Counted from the first letter of the stretch, positions 1 to 13,930 are shown. The stretch is DNA of 64,000 nucleotides from Prunus persica (GCF_000346465.2 NC_034010.1:10225638-10289637); one strand, 5' to 3'. Numbers and translations are program-made. Notes: generated by a model from the letters alone, not told the origin.

Positions 1-1724
1 TTTTGAAATGGAGTAGTTTGTGTTTTGCATAGTTTTAGATATTGGATTTCACTCAAAGAGCACCAAATGACTCCTCCCACCATATTATGATGTTCCCCAA
101 GTTTTGGACTCAATCCGATATTGATTGGTCGTTGAAATTGGACAATTCAGGTTCGTACGAAATCCGTTCCGAAATGGAGTGGTTGGTCTGTTGCATAGTT
201 TTAGAGATTGGATTTCACTCAAAACTCACCAAATGGCTCCTTCTACCACGTTATAATGTTCCCCAAGTTTTGGGCTCAATCCGATATCGATTGGTACATC
301 AAATTGGACAATTCAGGTTCGTACGAAGTTCGCTCTGAAATGGAGTGGTTTGTGTAGTGCATAGTTCTAGAGATTGGATTTCATTCATAACCTACCAAAT
401 GAGTCCTCCCCCCATATTATGATGTTCCCCAAGGTTTGGACTCAATCCGATATCGATTGGTCCATGACATTGGACAATTCAGGTTCGTACAAAGTTCGTT
501 CTGAAATGGTGTGGTTGGTGTATTGCACAGTTCTAGAGATTGGATTTCACTTAAAGCTCACCAAATGACTCCTCCCACCACATTATGATGTTCCCCAAGT
601 TTTGGACTCAATCCGATATCGATTCATCCATGAAACTATACAATTTAGGTTCGTACGAAGTTCGTTCTTAAATGGAGTGGTTGGTGAATTGTATAGTTCT
701 AGAGATTGGATTTTGCTCATAAACTACCAAATGACTCCTCCCACCGTATGATGAAGGTCCCCAAGTTTTGGACTCAATTCGATATCGATTGGTCCATGAA
801 ATTGGACAATTCAGGTATGTACGAAGTTCGTTCTGAAATGGTGTGGTTGGTGTATTGCACAGTTCTAGAGATTGGATTTCACTCAACACCTACCAAATGA
901 CTCCTCCCACCATATTCTGATGTTCCCCAAGTTTTGGACTCAATCCGATATCGATTCGTCAATGAAATTGGACAATTCAGGTTCGTACGAAGATCGTTCT
1001 GAAATGGAGTGATTGGTGTTTTGCATAGTTTTACACATTGGATTTCACTCAAAACTAACGAAATGACTCCTCCCACCAAATTATGTTGTTCCCCAAGTTT
1101 TGGACTCAATCCGATATTGATTGGTCCACGAAATTGGACAATTCAGGTTCGTACGAATTTCGTTATGAAATGGAGTGATTAGTGTATTGCATAGTTCTAG
1201 AGATTGAATTTCAATCATAACCTACCAAATGACTACTCCCACCATATTATGATGTTCCCAAAGTTTTGGAATCAATCCGATTTCGATTGGTCCATGAAAT
1301 TGGACAATTCAGGTTCGTACGAAGTTTGTTATGAAATGGAGAGGTTGGAGATTGGATTTCACTTAAAAAACTCACCAAATGACTCCTCCCACCATATTAT
1401 GATGTTCCCCAAGTTTTGGACTCAATCCGATATCGATTGGTCCATGAAATTCGCCAATTCAAGTTCGTACGAAGTTCTTTTCGCTGTGGAAGGATGGGTG
1501 TGTTGAACAGTTTTGGGTATTGGATTTCACTCAAAACTCACCAAATTACTCCTCCCACCAAATTATGATGTTGAACAAGTTTGGGACTCAATCCGATATC
1601 GATTGGTCAATGAAATTGGACAATTCCGGTTCGTACGAAGTTCGTTCTGATATGGAGTGGTTGGTGTATTGCATAGTTTTAGAGATTGGATTTCACTCAA
1701 AACTCACCAAATGACTTGGCCCAT
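1..1724 (+). repeat. 166-bp satellite array, block 1 (forward)
   Basis: About ten tandem, diverged copies of a 166-bp monomer. By eye the consensus holds, in order, GGATTTCACTCAAAACTCACC, CCACCATATTATGATGTTCC, CCAAGTTTTGGACTC, CCGATATCGATTGGTCCATG, GGTTCGTACGAAGTTCG and GGAGTGGTTGGTGTATTGC. The monomer has few stop codons, which makes 64-codon open frames recur every 166 bp on both strands; these are not genes. Near 1700-1724 the monomer is broken: it jumps from ...AAATGAC to TTGGCCCAT, which belongs about 50 bases further on in the monomer, just before the LTR at 1725. Confidence 0.95.
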
Positions 1725-3257
1725 TGTTGAGACTATTCTTAACAACTAAAATGTGTTATTAAAAACAGTAACTTTAATTCTCGCAAGTGCACGAACCGTT
1801 TATAGTATAGCTTATGTAAATACGAGGTCTTTCCCACGGAGAATGGTAACTTGGTTCCAAGTTAAATTACTTAGAATGCTAGAAAAATATAGAACAAATG
1901 CCTCTTGCTAATTACTCAAGGTCTAGGACAGAATCCTAGCACCACACACGCACTCGAAATGGGGGGTTTTGTCGTTGAAATGAAAAGAAGAAAGTGAAAT
2001 GAAAGTGCTCGAAAGGAAACACTGGCTGTAATTAACAGATTGTGAAACAATAATTGAGAAGTATTAGAGCCTTGGAATCCACCACTAGTTTTCCTATCCA
2101 AGTTATGAATGCATAGAAATTGACTCAAGCTTCATCAACAATAGATTATCACATACAAGCCTATGGTATCTAGGTGCAGAATCCATGATTCTCCTAAGGC
2201 ATGTGATTATGCATGGTATCTACACAACACGTGATCTCTAATATGCAACCTAAGCATGGTATCTACTTAGAATAAAGCATACAAGAGTCATTAAGCTCCT
2301 TGAGAATATGATAATCACACAAGTCCTAGAACATGGTATCTTTCCTAGTCAATCTAAGGTTATTAACCCCTTGAATAATTCTTAGGCCATTCATGTGTTG
2401 CTTGTGAAAGGAGAGTAGAATTGGTGAATCTAAACCCCTTCCCAACCGATGCTAGATGCATAAAATCCTAGTTAGCTACTCCAAGAAAACATATATCAAG
2501 CACATAATAAACTGGAGATTAACAACTTGATAATAAATGCAAGGAAATCAATTAACTATAAAATCATCCATAACATTGAATATTCATGACTAGGTCTTCA
2601 TCCTAAGCCCTAACTAAATGGATTAGTTAGACATAACTATGAATACAGAAAATAATAAATACATAGATAGGATAAAGAGAGGAGAAGAACTAGATGACAG
2701 TAATGTAGTTCCCAGGACAGCTCCAAGCTCCCTTCTCTCTTTGTGGTGAATCTGAATGTGTGTATGAGAGTAATGGATGAAGTGAATGTGTGTGTCTACT
2801 TCTATCTTGAATGAGTGTGCAGCTCTCTATTTACAGAGGGCAATTGCGTCCTCCCTTTTGGCTGGTGAAGCACACCTCTCTTAGCTGCTCCCAACTGTTC
2901 TAGCTGCCCATACATGCCAACTGCTACAGCTGCCGACACTTGCCAACTGCTCCAGCTGCCAAATACATGCTTTGGTATGGTTTCTTTATGGAAAACTTGA
3001 CTTTTGTTCATCCTTTTGAGTTCCTGAGCTGATTTGACTCCCATGTGTGGCTGCCCACGTGTAGCACATGGCTCTAGGGATGTAGCCACATTAAATGTGA
3101 TGGCAGCCAACATGACATTTTTGTGAACTTGGTTCAGTCATTGACGTGCTGAGGGGTTCAGATTTATCCAATTGGGTTGAAATTTGGATATGTTATAATA
3201 GACACCCATGTGCACAACTTCTATCAAGGATGTCTCCTCATCCGACCTGTGTAAGTT
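1725..3257 (-). mobile_element. Truncated Athila-type LTR (solo or remnant)
   Basis: This stretch matches the LTR at 49191-51016 closely along its whole length and in the same orientation. It begins TGTTGAGACTATTC at 1725 and stops matching after CCTGTGTAAGTT at 3257, so about 255 bp of the LTR (its 5' end on the minus strand) is missing. A further ~35 bp present near 49360-49395 is absent near 1895. The minus-strand TATA box of the intact LTR (50341-50348) reads TGTAAATA here, so the promoter is probably dead. The short open frames inside are not genes. The left end is intact and sits in satellite; the right end is fused to satellite through the shared bases AAGTT. Confidence 0.88.
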
Positions 3258-6200
3258 TTGGACTCAATCGGATATCTATTGGTCCATGAAATTGGACAAT
3301 TCAGGTTCGTACAAAGTTCATTATGAAATAGATTGGTTGGTGTTTTGCATAGTTTTAGAGATTGGATTTCACTCAAAACCTACCAAATGACTAATCCCAC
3401 AATATTATGATGTTCCCCAAGTTTTGGACTCAATCCGATATCGGTTGGTCCATAAAATTTGCCAATTCAAGTTCGTACGAAGTTCTTTCCGCTGTGGAGT
3501 GGTGGGTGTCTTGAACAGTTTTAGGTATTAGATTTCACTCAAAACTCACCAAATTAGTCCTCCCACCAAATTATGATGTTGAACAATTTTTGGATTCAAT
3601 TCGATATTGATTGGTCCTTGAAATTGTACAATTCAGGTTCGTACGAAGTTCATTCTGAAATGGAGTGGTTTGTGTTTTTCATAGTTTGCGAAATTGGATT
3701 TCAATAAAAGAGCACCAAATGTCTCTTCCCACCATATTATGATGTTCCCCAGGTTTTGGAGTCAATCCGATATCGATTATTCCATGAGTTTGGACAATTA
3801 CGATTCGTACAAAGTTCATTCTGAAATGGAGTAGTTTGTGCTTTGCATAGTTTTAGATATTGGATTTCACTCAAAGAGCACCAAATGACTCCTCCTATAT
3901 TATGATGTTCCCCAACTTTTGGACTTAATCCGACATCAATTGGTCCATGAAATTGGACAATTCAGGTTCGCACGAAGTTCGTTTTGAAATGGAGTGGTTG
4001 GAGTATTGTACACTTTAGAGATTGGATTTCACGCAAAACTCACCAAATGACTCCTCCCACCATATTATGATGTTCCCCAAGTTTTGGACTCAATCTGATA
4101 TCGATTGGTCCATGAAATTGGACAATTCAGGTTCGTACTAAGTTCGTTCTCAAATGGAGTGATTGGTGTATTGCATAGTTTTGGAGATTCGATTTCACTC
4201 GAAACTCACCAAATTTCTCCTCCCACCATATTATGATGTTCCCCAAGTTTTGGACACAATCCGATATCGATTGCTCCGTGAAATTGGACAATTTAGGTTC
4301 AGGCGAAGTTCGTTCTAGAATGGAGTGGTTGGTGTTTTGCATAGTTTTAGACACTGGATTTCACTCAAAACTTACCAAATGACTCCTCCCACCAAATTAT
4401 GATGTTCCCCAAGTTTTCGACTCAATCCAACATCGATTCCTCCATGAAATTGGACAATTCAGGTTCGTACGAAGTTCGTTCTAATATGGAGTAGTTTGGG
4501 TTTTGCATGGTTTTAGATATTGGATTTCACTCAGAGAGCACCAAGTGACTCCTCCCACCATATTATAATGTTCCCCATGTCTTGGGCTACCGACTGGTCC
4601 GTGAAATTGGACAATTCAGGTTCGCACTAAGTTCGTTCTGAAATGGAGTGGTTGGTGTATTGCATAGTTCTAGAGATTGGATTTCACTCAAAACCTACCA
4701 AATGACTCCTCCCACCACACTATGATTTTCCCCAAGTTTTGGACTCAATCCGATATCGATTGGTCGATGAAATTGGACAATTCAGGTTCGTACGAAGTTC
4801 GTTCAGAAATAGAGTGGTTGGTGTATTGGATAGTATTAGAGATTCGATTTCACTCAAAACCCACCAAATGACTCCTCCCACCATACTATGTTGTTCCCCA
4901 AGTTTTTGACTCAATCCAATATCAATTGCTCTGCGAAATTGGACATTTCAGGTTCGTACGAAGTTCGTTCTGAAATGGTGTGGTTTTTGTTTGCATAGTT
5001 TTAGATATTGGATTTCACTCAAAGAGCACCAAATGACTCCTCCCACCATATTATGATGTTCCCCAAGTTTTGGACTCAATTCGATATCGATTGGTCCATG
5101 AAGTTGGACAATTCAGGTTCGTACAAAGTTCGTTCTGAAATAGAGTGGTTTGTGTTTTGCATAGTTTTAGATATTGGATTTCACTCAAAACACACCAAAT
5201 GACTCCTCCCACCATATTATGATGTTCCCCAAGTTTTGGACTTAATCCGATATTGATTGGTACATGAATTTGGACAATTCAAGTTCGTACGAACTTTGTT
5301 CTGAAATGGAGTAGTTGGTTTGTTGCATAGTTTTAGAGATTGGATTTCACTCAAAACTCACCAAATGACTCCTCCCACTACATTATAATGTTCCCCAAGT
5401 CTTGGGCTCAATCCGATATCGATTGGTCCATGAAATTAGAAAATTCAGGTTCGTACGAAGTTCGTTCTCAAATGCAGTGGTTGGTGTATTGCACAGTTTC
5501 AGAGATTGGATTTCGCTCAAAACTCACCAAAGGACTCCTCCCACTACATTATGATGTTTCCCAACTTTTGGACTTAATCCGATGTCGACTGGTCCATGAA
5601 ATTGGACAATTTAGATTCGTACGAAGTTCGTTTTGAAATGGAGTGGTTGGTATATTGCATAGTTTTAGAAATTCAATTTCACTCAAAACTCACCAAATGT
5701 CCCACCATATTTTGATGTTCCCCAAATTTTGGACTCAATCCGATATCGATTGGTAAATTAAATTGGACAATTCAGGTTCGCATGAAATTCTTTGTGAAAT
5801 GGAGTGGTTTATTGTATTGCATAGTTCTTAATATTGGATTTCACTCAAAGAGCACCAAATGATCCCTGCCACCATATTATCATGTTCCACAAGTTTTGGA
5901 CTCAATCCGATATCGATTGGTCTACGAAATTGGACAATTCAGGTTCGTACGAAGTTCGTTCTGAAATGCAGTGGTTTATGCTTTGCATAGTTTTAGATAT
6001 TGGATTTCACTCAAAATGTACCAACTGACTCCTGCCACCATTTTATGATGTTCCCCAAGTTTTGGATTCAATCCGATATCGATTGGTCCACAAAATTGGA
6101 CTGTTCAGGTTCGTACGAAGTTCGTTCTGAAATGGAGTGGTTGGTGTTTTCCCTAGTTTTAGAGGTTGGATTTCACTCAAAACTCGGCAAATGACTCCTC

Positions 6201-9200
6201 CCATCATATTATGATGTTCCCCAAGTTTTGGACTCTATCCGATATCGATTGGTCCATGAAATTGGACAATTTAGGTTCGTACTAAGTTTGTTCTCAAAAT
6301 GCAGTGGTTGGTGTACTGCATAGTTCTAGAGATTGGATTTCACTCAAAACCTACCAAATGACTCCTCCCTCCATATTAAGATATTCCTCAAGTTTTGGAC
6401 TCAATCCTATATCGATTAATCCATGAAATTGGACAATTCAAGTTCGTAAGTAGTTCGTTCTGAAATGGCTTGGTTTGTGTTTTGCATAGTTGAAGATATT
6501 GGATTTCACTCAAAGAGAACCAAATGACTCCTCGCACCGTATTATGATGTTCCCCAAGTTTTTAACTCAATCTGATATCGATTGGTCCACGAAATTGGAC
6601 TGTTCAAGTTCGTAGAAGTTCGTTCTAAAATGGACTGGTTGGGGTTTTCCATAGTTTTAGAGATTGAATTTCACTCAAAACCAACCAAATGACTCCTCCC
6701 GCCATATTATGATATACCCCAAATTTTGGACTCAATCCGATATCGATTAGTCAATGAAATTGGACAATTCAAGTTCGTACGTAGTTCGTTCTGAAATGGA
6801 GCGGTTTGTGTTTTGCATAATTCTAAAGATTGGATTTCACTCAAAACTCACAAAATGACTCCTCCCACCATTTTATAATGTTCCCCAAGTTTTGGGAGCT
6901 ATCCGATATGCATTGGTCCATGAAATTGGACAATTCAGGTTCGTACGAAGTTCGTTTTGAAATGGAGTGGTTGGTGTGTTGCTTAGCTCTAGAGATTGGA
7001 TTTCACTCAAAACCAACCAAATGACTCCTCCCGCCATATTATGATATTCCCCAAATTTTGCACTCAATCCGATATCGATTAGTCCATGAAATTGGACAAT
7101 TCAAGTTCGTACGTAGTTCGTTCTGAAATGGAGTGGTTTGTGTTTTGCTTAGTTTAAGATATTGGATTTCACTAAAAGAGAACCGAATGACTCCTCCCAC
7201 CATATTATGATGTTCCCCAAGTTTTGGACTGAATCCGATATCGATTGGTCCCATGACATTTTGCTGTTCAGGTTCGTATGAAGTTCGTTCTGAAATGGAC
7301 TGGTTGGTGTTTTCCATAGTTTTAGAGATTGGATTTCACTCAAAATTCAGCAAATGACTCATCCCACCTTATTATGATGTTCCCCAAGTTTTGGACTCAA
7401 TCCGATATCGATTGGTCCATGAAATTGGACACTTCCGGTTAGTGTGAAGTTTGTTCTGAAATGGGGTGGTTTGTGTATTGCATAGTTTTTGAGATTGGAT
7501 TTCACTCAAAACTCACGAAATGACTCCTCCCACCATTTTACAATGTTCCCCATTTTTTGGGATCAATCCCATATCCATTGGCCCAAGAAATTAGACAATA
7601 CAGGTTTTTACAAACTTTGGACTCAATCTGATATCGATAGTCCATAAAATTGGACAATTCAGGTTCGCACGCTTTTCGTTCCTAAATGGAGTGGTTGGTG
7701 TATTGTATAGTTCTAGAGATTGGATTTCACTCATAACCTACCATATGACTCCTCCCACCATATTAGGATGTTCCCCAAGTTTTGGACTCAATTCGATATC
7801 GATTGGTCCTTGAAATTGGACAATTCAGGTTCATACGAATTTCTTTCTGAAATGGAGTGGTTGGTTTATTGTATAGTTCTAGAGATTGGATTTCACTAAA
7901 AACCAACCAAATGACTCCTCCCACCATATTATGATATTCCCCAAGTTTTGGACTCAATCCGATATCAATTAGTGCATGAAATTGGACAATTCTGGTTCGT
8001 ACGAAGTTCGTTATGAAATGGAGTGGTTGGTGTATTGCATATTAATAGAGATTGGATTTCACTCATAACCTGCCAAATGACTCCTCCCACCACATTATGA
8101 TGTTCCCCAAGTTTTGGACTTCATCCGATATCGATTGGTCCATGAAATTGGACAATTCAGGTTCGTACGGAGTTCGTTCTGAAATGGAGTGGTTGGTGTA
8201 TTGCATAGTTCTAGAGATTGGATTTCACTCAAAACTCACCAAATGACTGCTCCTTTCATATCATGCTGTTCCCGATGTTTTAGGCTCAATCCGATATCGA
8301 TTGGTCCATGAAAATGGACAATTCTGTTTCGTACGAAGTTCATTGTGAAATGGAGTGGTTGGTGTATTGCATAGTTTTAGGGATTGGATTTCACTCAAAA
8401 CTCACCAAGTGACTCCTCCCAACATATTATGATGTTCCCCAAGTTTTGGACTCAATCCGATATCGATTGTTCCATGAAATTGGAAAATACAAGTTCGTAT
8501 GAAGTTCGTTCAGAAATGGAGTGGTTGGTGTTTTGCATAGTTTTATACTTTGGATTTTACACAAAACTCACCAAATGACTCCACCCACCGAATTACGATG
8601 TTCCCCAACTTTTGGACTCAATGCGATGTCGATTGGTCCATGAAGTTGGACAATTCAGGTTCGCACGAAGTACGTTCTGAAACGGAGTGGTTCGTGTTTT
8701 GCATAGTTTTAGACATTGGATTTCACTCAAAACTCACCAAATGACTCCTCCCACCGAATTATGTTGTTCCCCAAGTTTTGGACTCAATCCAAGATCGATT
8801 TGTCCATGAAATCGGACAATTCAGGTTCGTACGAAGTTTGTTCTCAAAATGCAGTGGTTAGTGTATTGCATAGTTCTAGAGATTGGATTTCACTCAAAAC
8901 CTTCCAAATGACTCCTCCCACCATACTATCATCTTCCCCAAGTTTTGGACTGAATCCGATATCGATTGGTCCACGAAATTGGATAGTTCAGGTTCGTACG
9001 AAGTTCGTTCTGAAATAGAGTGGTTGGTGTATTGCATAGTTCTGGAGATTGGATTTCACTCAAAAACAACCAAATGACTCCTCCCGCCAAATTATGATAT
9101 TCCCCAAGTTTTGGACTCAATCCGATATCGATTGGTCCATGAAATTGGACAACTCAGGTTCGTACGAAGTTCGTTTTGAAATGGAGTGGTTGGTGTATTG

Positions 9201-12200
9201 CATAATTTTAGAGATTGGACTTCACTCAAGACACACCAAATGACTCCTCCAATCATATTATGATGTTTCCCAAGTTTTGGACTCAATCCGATATCGATTG
9301 GTCCATGAAATTGGACAATTCATGTGCGTACGTTGTTCGTTCTGAAATAGAGTGGTTGGTGTATTGCATAGTTTTAGAGATTGGATTTCACTCAAAACCA
9401 ACCAAATGACTCCTCCCGCCAAATTATGATATTCCCCAAGTTTTGGACTCAATTCGATACCGATTGCTCCAAGAAATTGAACAATTCAGGTTCTTTCGAA
9501 GTTCGTTTTGAAATGCAGTGGTTGGTGTATTGCATAGTTTTAGGGATTGGATTTCACTCAAGACACACCAAATGCCTCCTCCAATCATATTATGATGTTT
9601 CCCGAGTTTTGGACTCAATCCGATATCGATTGGTCCATGAAATCGGACAATTCATGTGCGTACGTTGTTCGTTCTGAAGTAGAGTGGTTGGTGTATTGCA
9701 TAGTTTTAGAGATTGGATTTCACTCAAACCAACTAAATGACTCCTCCCGCCAAATTATGATATTCCCCAAGTTTTGGACTCAATCCGGTACAGATTGCTC
9801 CATGAAATTGGACAATTCAGGTTGTTACGAAGTTCGTTCTGAAATGGAGTGGTTGGTGTTTTGCATAGTTTTAGATATTGTATTTCACTCAAAACGCACC
9901 AAATGACTACTCCCACCATATTATGATGTTCCCCATGATTTGGACTCAATCCGATATCTATTGGTCCATGAAATTGGATAATTCAGTTTCGTACAAAGTT
10001 CATTGTGAAATGGACTGGTTGGTGTATTGCATAGTTTTAGGGATTGGATTTCACTCAAAACTCACCAAATGACTCCTCCGACCATATGATGATGTTCCGC
10101 AAGTTCTGGACTCAATCCGATATCAATTGTTCCATGAAATTGGACAATTCAGGTTCATACGAAGTTCGTTCAGAAATGGAGTGGTTGGTGTTTTGCATAG
10201 TTTTCGACATTGGATTTCACTCAAAACTCACCAAATGACTCCGCCGATCGAATTATGATGTTCTCCAGGTTTTGGACTTAGTCTGATATCGATTGGTTCA
10301 CGAAATTGGACAATTCAGGTTCTTACAAAGTTCATTCTGAAATGGAGTGGTTCATGTTTTGCATAGTTTTAGACGTTGGATTTCACTCAAAACTCACCAA
10401 ATGACTCCTCCCACTGAATTATGTTGTTCCCCAAGTTTTGGACTCAATCAGAGATCGATTGGTCCATGAAATCGGACAATTCAGGTTCGTACAAAGTTCA
10501 TTCTCAAAATGCAGTGGTTGGTGTATTGCATAGTTCTAGAGATTGAATTTCACTCAAAACCTTCCAAATGACTCCTCCCACCATACTATGATGTTCCCCA
10601 AGTTTTGGACTGAATGTGATATCAATTGGTCCACGAAATTGGATAGTTCAGTTTCGTATGAAGTTCGTTCTGAAATGGAGTGCTTGGTGTATTGCATAGT
10701 TCTGGGGATAGGATTTCACTCAAAACCAAACAAATGACTCCTCCCGCCAAATTATGATATTCCCAAAGTTTTGGACTCAATCTGATATCGATTGGTCCAT
10801 GAACTTGGGCAATTCAGGTTCGTACGAAGTTCGTTCTGCAATGGAGTGGTTGGTGCATTGCATAGTTTTAGGGATTGGATTTCACTCAAGACATACCAAA
10901 TGACTCTTCCAATCATTTTATGATGTTCCCCAAGTTTTGGACACAATTCGATATCAATTGGTCCATGAAATTGGACAATTCAGGTTCTTACGAAGTTCGT
11001 TCTGAAATGGGGTGGTTGGTGTATTGCATAGTTTTAGGGATTGGATTTCACTCAAAACCCACCAAATGACTCCTATCACCACATTATGATGTTCCCCAAG
11101 TTTTGGACTCAATCCGATATCGATTGGTCCATGAAATTGGACAATTCAGTTTCGTACGAAGTTCATTGTGAAATGGAGTGGTTGGTGTATTGCATAGTTT
11201 TAGTTATTGGATTTCACTCAAAACCCACCAAATGACTCCTCCCACCATATTATGATGTTCCCCAAGTTTTGGACTCAATCCGATATCAATTGTTCCATGA
11301 AATTGGACAATTCAGGTTCGTACGAAGTTCGTTCAGAAATGGGGTGCTTGGTGTTTTGCATAGTTTTGGACATTGAATTTCACTCAAAACTCGTCAAATA
11401 ACTCCACCCACCGAATTATGATGTTCCCCAAGTTTTGGACTCTATCCGATATCGATTGGTCCATGAAATAGGACAATTCAGGTTCTTACAAAGTTCGTTC
11501 AAAAATGGGGTGGTTGGTGTTTTGCATAGTTTTGGATATTGAATTTCACTCAAAACTCACCAAATGACTCCGCCCACCGAATTATGATGTTCCCCAATTT
11601 TTGGACTCAGTCCAATATCGATTGGTCCACGAAATTGGACAATTCCGGTTCGCACGAAGTTCGGTATGAAAAGGAGTGGTTGGTGTATTGCATAGTTTTA
11701 GAGATTGGATTTCACTCCAAAGTCACCAAAGGACTCCTCCCACCATATTATAACGTTGCCCAATTTTGGGACTCAATCCGATGTCGTTTAGTCCATGAAA
11801 TTGGACAATTCAGGTTTGTACGAAGTTCGCTCTAAAATGGTGTGGTTGGTGTATTGCATAGTTCCAGAGATTGCATTTCACTCAAAACCTACCTAATGAC
11901 TCCTCCCGCCAAATTAGGGATTGGATTTCACTCAAGACATACCAAATGACTCCTCCAATCATATTATGATGTTCCCCAAGTTTTGGACATAATCTGATAT
12001 CGATTGGTGCATGAAATTGGACAATTCAGGTGCGTACGTAGTTCATTCTGAAGTAGAGTGGTTGGTGTATTGCATAGTTTTAGAGATTGGATTTCACTCA
12101 AAACCAACCAAACGACTCCTCCCGCCAAATTATGATATTCCCCAAGTTTTGGACTCAATATGATATCGATTGGTCCATGAAATTGGACAATTCAGGTTCT

Positions 12201-12907
12201 TATGAAGTTCGTTCTGAAATGGAGTGGTTGTTGTATTGCGTAGTTTTAGATATTTGATTTCACTCAAAGGGCACCAAATGACACCTCCTACCATATTTTA
12301 ATGTTCCCCAAGTTTTGCACTCAATCCAATATCGATTGTATTTCACTCAAAACTCACCAAATGACTCCTCCCACCATATTATGATGTTCTCCAAGTTTTG
12401 GACTCAATCTGATAACGATTGGTCCATGAAATTGGACAGTTCAGGTTCGTACGAAGTGCGTTCTGAAAGGGAGTGGTTGGTGTATTGCATAGTTTTAGAG
12501 ATTGGATTTCACTCCAAACCCACCAAATCACTCCTCCTACCATATTATGATGTTCCCCAAGTTTTGGACTCAATCCGATATCGATTGGTCCATGAAATTA
12601 GACAATTTCGGTTCGTACGAAGTTCGTTCTGAAATAGAGTGGTTGGTGTATTGCATAGTTTTAGGGATTGGATTTCACTCAAAACTCACGAAATGACTCC
12701 TCCCACCATTTTATAATGTTCCCCAAGTTTTGGGATCAATCCGATATAGATTGGTCAATGAAATTGGACAATTCCGGTTCTTACGAAGTTCGTTCTGAAA
12801 ATGGAGTGGTTGATGTATTGCATAGTTTTAGAGATTGGATTTCACTGAAAGAGCACCAAATCACTCCTCCCCCAATCTTATGATGTTCTTACGAAGTTCG
12901 TTCTGAA
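3253..12907 (+). repeat. 166-bp satellite array, block 2 (forward)
   Basis: About 58 tandem monomers in the same orientation as block 1. Most are full length; some are partial, for example near 7590-7610 and 11905-11930, where monomers are cut and rejoined. From about 8218 onward the monomers fall into recognisable types that repeat in order (see the higher-order repeat entry). The block ends inside a monomer at about 12907, where it joins the 3'-truncated end of an Athila element. Confidence 0.95.
8218..11538 (+). repeat. Seven-monomer higher-order repeat (~1,162 bp) in satellite
   Basis: Seven monomer types recur in order. Type A (8218, 9878, 11041) has TTCATTGTGAAATGG. Type B (8384, 10044, 11207) has TGTTCCATGAAATTGG. 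Type C (8550, 10210, 11373) has a CGAATTA(C/T)GATG variant. Type D (8716, 10376) has GAATTATGTTGTTCC. Type E (8883, 10543) has AACCTTCCAAATG with CATACTAT. Type F (9049, 10709) has CCCGCCAAATTATGATATTCC. Type G (9215, 10875) has TCCAATCAT. Matching types lie 1,660 bp (10 x 166) apart between the first two rounds, because the F-G pair is re-amplified (F 9381, G 9547, F 9713). They lie about 1,162 bp (7 x 166) apart between the second and third rounds. Confidence 0.8.
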
Positions 12908-13273
12908 ACGGGTGCCGTTCTTAATGTTTTCTATCTCCATAGCTCCAGGGGGAAATACTTGAAGCACTTTGAATGGTCCAACCCATCTAGACTTCAATTT
13001 ACCTGGAAACAGTCGCAAACGTGAGTCATACAAAAGTACTTTCATACCTGGTTGAAACTTCTTCCTAAGAATTGCTTTGTCATGGTAGAGCTTGGTTCGT
13101 TCATTGTAGATCCTTGCATTCTCATATGATTCATTTCTGAGCTCTTCCAACTTATTGAGTTGGAACTTCCTCACTGTACCAGCTTCTTTGAGATCAAAGT
13201 TGAACTTCTTTATGGCCCAATATGCACGATGCTCGAGCTCCATTGGCAGATGACATGCCTTTCCAAACACCAA
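12908..13273 (-). pseudogene. pol: Integrase C-terminal part of Athila-A, fused to satellite
   Basis: This encodes the end of integrase. The frame runs from [20 protein letters not shown] through a tail with [20 protein letters not shown] and LKSRWVGPF to EIENIKNGT. It then enters reverse-strand satellite, reading [10 protein letters not shown] to a stop at 12878, so the natural C-terminus is lost. It is in frame with the integrase core to its right and separated from it only by the TGA at 13274-13276. The conserved context MSPY-stop-LVFG suggests an arginine CGA mutated to TGA. No function is expected. Confidence 0.88.
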
Positions 13274-13930
13274 TCAATAAGGGCTCATTCCAATTGGGGT
13301 CTTGTACGCTGTTCGATACGCCCAAAGGGCATCATTCAACCTTAGTGACCAATCCTTCCTTGTAGGGCTGACGGTTTTCATCAAGATGTTCTTTATTTCT
13401 CTATTGCTGATTTCCACTTGTCCAGAGGTTTGAGGATGGTATGGAGTTGCCACTTTATGTGTGATGTTGTACTTCTTCATCAATGCCTCGAAAGGTTTGT
13501 TGCAGAAGTGACTGCCACCATCGCTAATGATAGCTTTCAGAGTTCCAAACCTAGTGAAAATCATATCTTTGAGCAAATTGAAAACAACTTTGTGATCATT
13601 AGTTCGTGTAGCTGTTGCCTCAACCCATTTTGATACATAATCTACTACCACTAGTATGTATATGTATCCAAAAGAAGATGGGAATGGTCCCACGAAGTCA
13701 ATTCCCCACACATCAAACAGCTCTACCACTAAAATGTTGTTTAATGGCATTTCGTTCCTGCGACTGATGCCCCCTATTTTCTGACACCTATCACACTTAG
13801 AGCAAAAATCAAAAGCATCTTTAAACAATGTAGGCCAGAAGAAACCAGATTGTAAAACCTTTAAAGCTGTCTTTTTGGCACTAAAATGACCTCTGCATGC
13901 CAATGCATGACTGAATGTTAGTATGCTTTG
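13274..13930 (-). pseudogene. pol: Integrase zinc-binding and catalytic core, Athila-A
   Basis: Integrase inserts the element's cDNA into chromosomal DNA. The zinc-binding region (around [10 protein letters not shown] ... CSKCDRCQ) is followed by a core with all three acidic catalytic residues visible: D in [10 protein letters not shown] in IISDGGSHF and E in [11 protein letters not shown]. The longest open part is 13274-13903. Upstream it is in frame with the RNase H segment, from which it is separated by a TAG at 13931-13933. It ends with a TGA at 13274-13276. The core itself is intact over ~209 residues, so damage is limited to the flanking stops and the lost C-terminus. Confidence 0.9.

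Noticed and set aside
2802..3113. 103-codon minus-strand frame in the LTR fragment, and the related frames at 50228-50713
   Set aside because: Not preserved between the two LTR copies (different frames and ends) and without a recognisable domain.
42..12696. Dozens of ~64-codon open frames starting MDFTQN and ending in SKLTK or SKPTK
   Set aside because: They repeat every 166 bp, overlap into the next monomer, occur equally in each array and have reverse-strand partners (MSPKLGEHHNMVGG). They are reading-frame artefacts of the satellite monomer.
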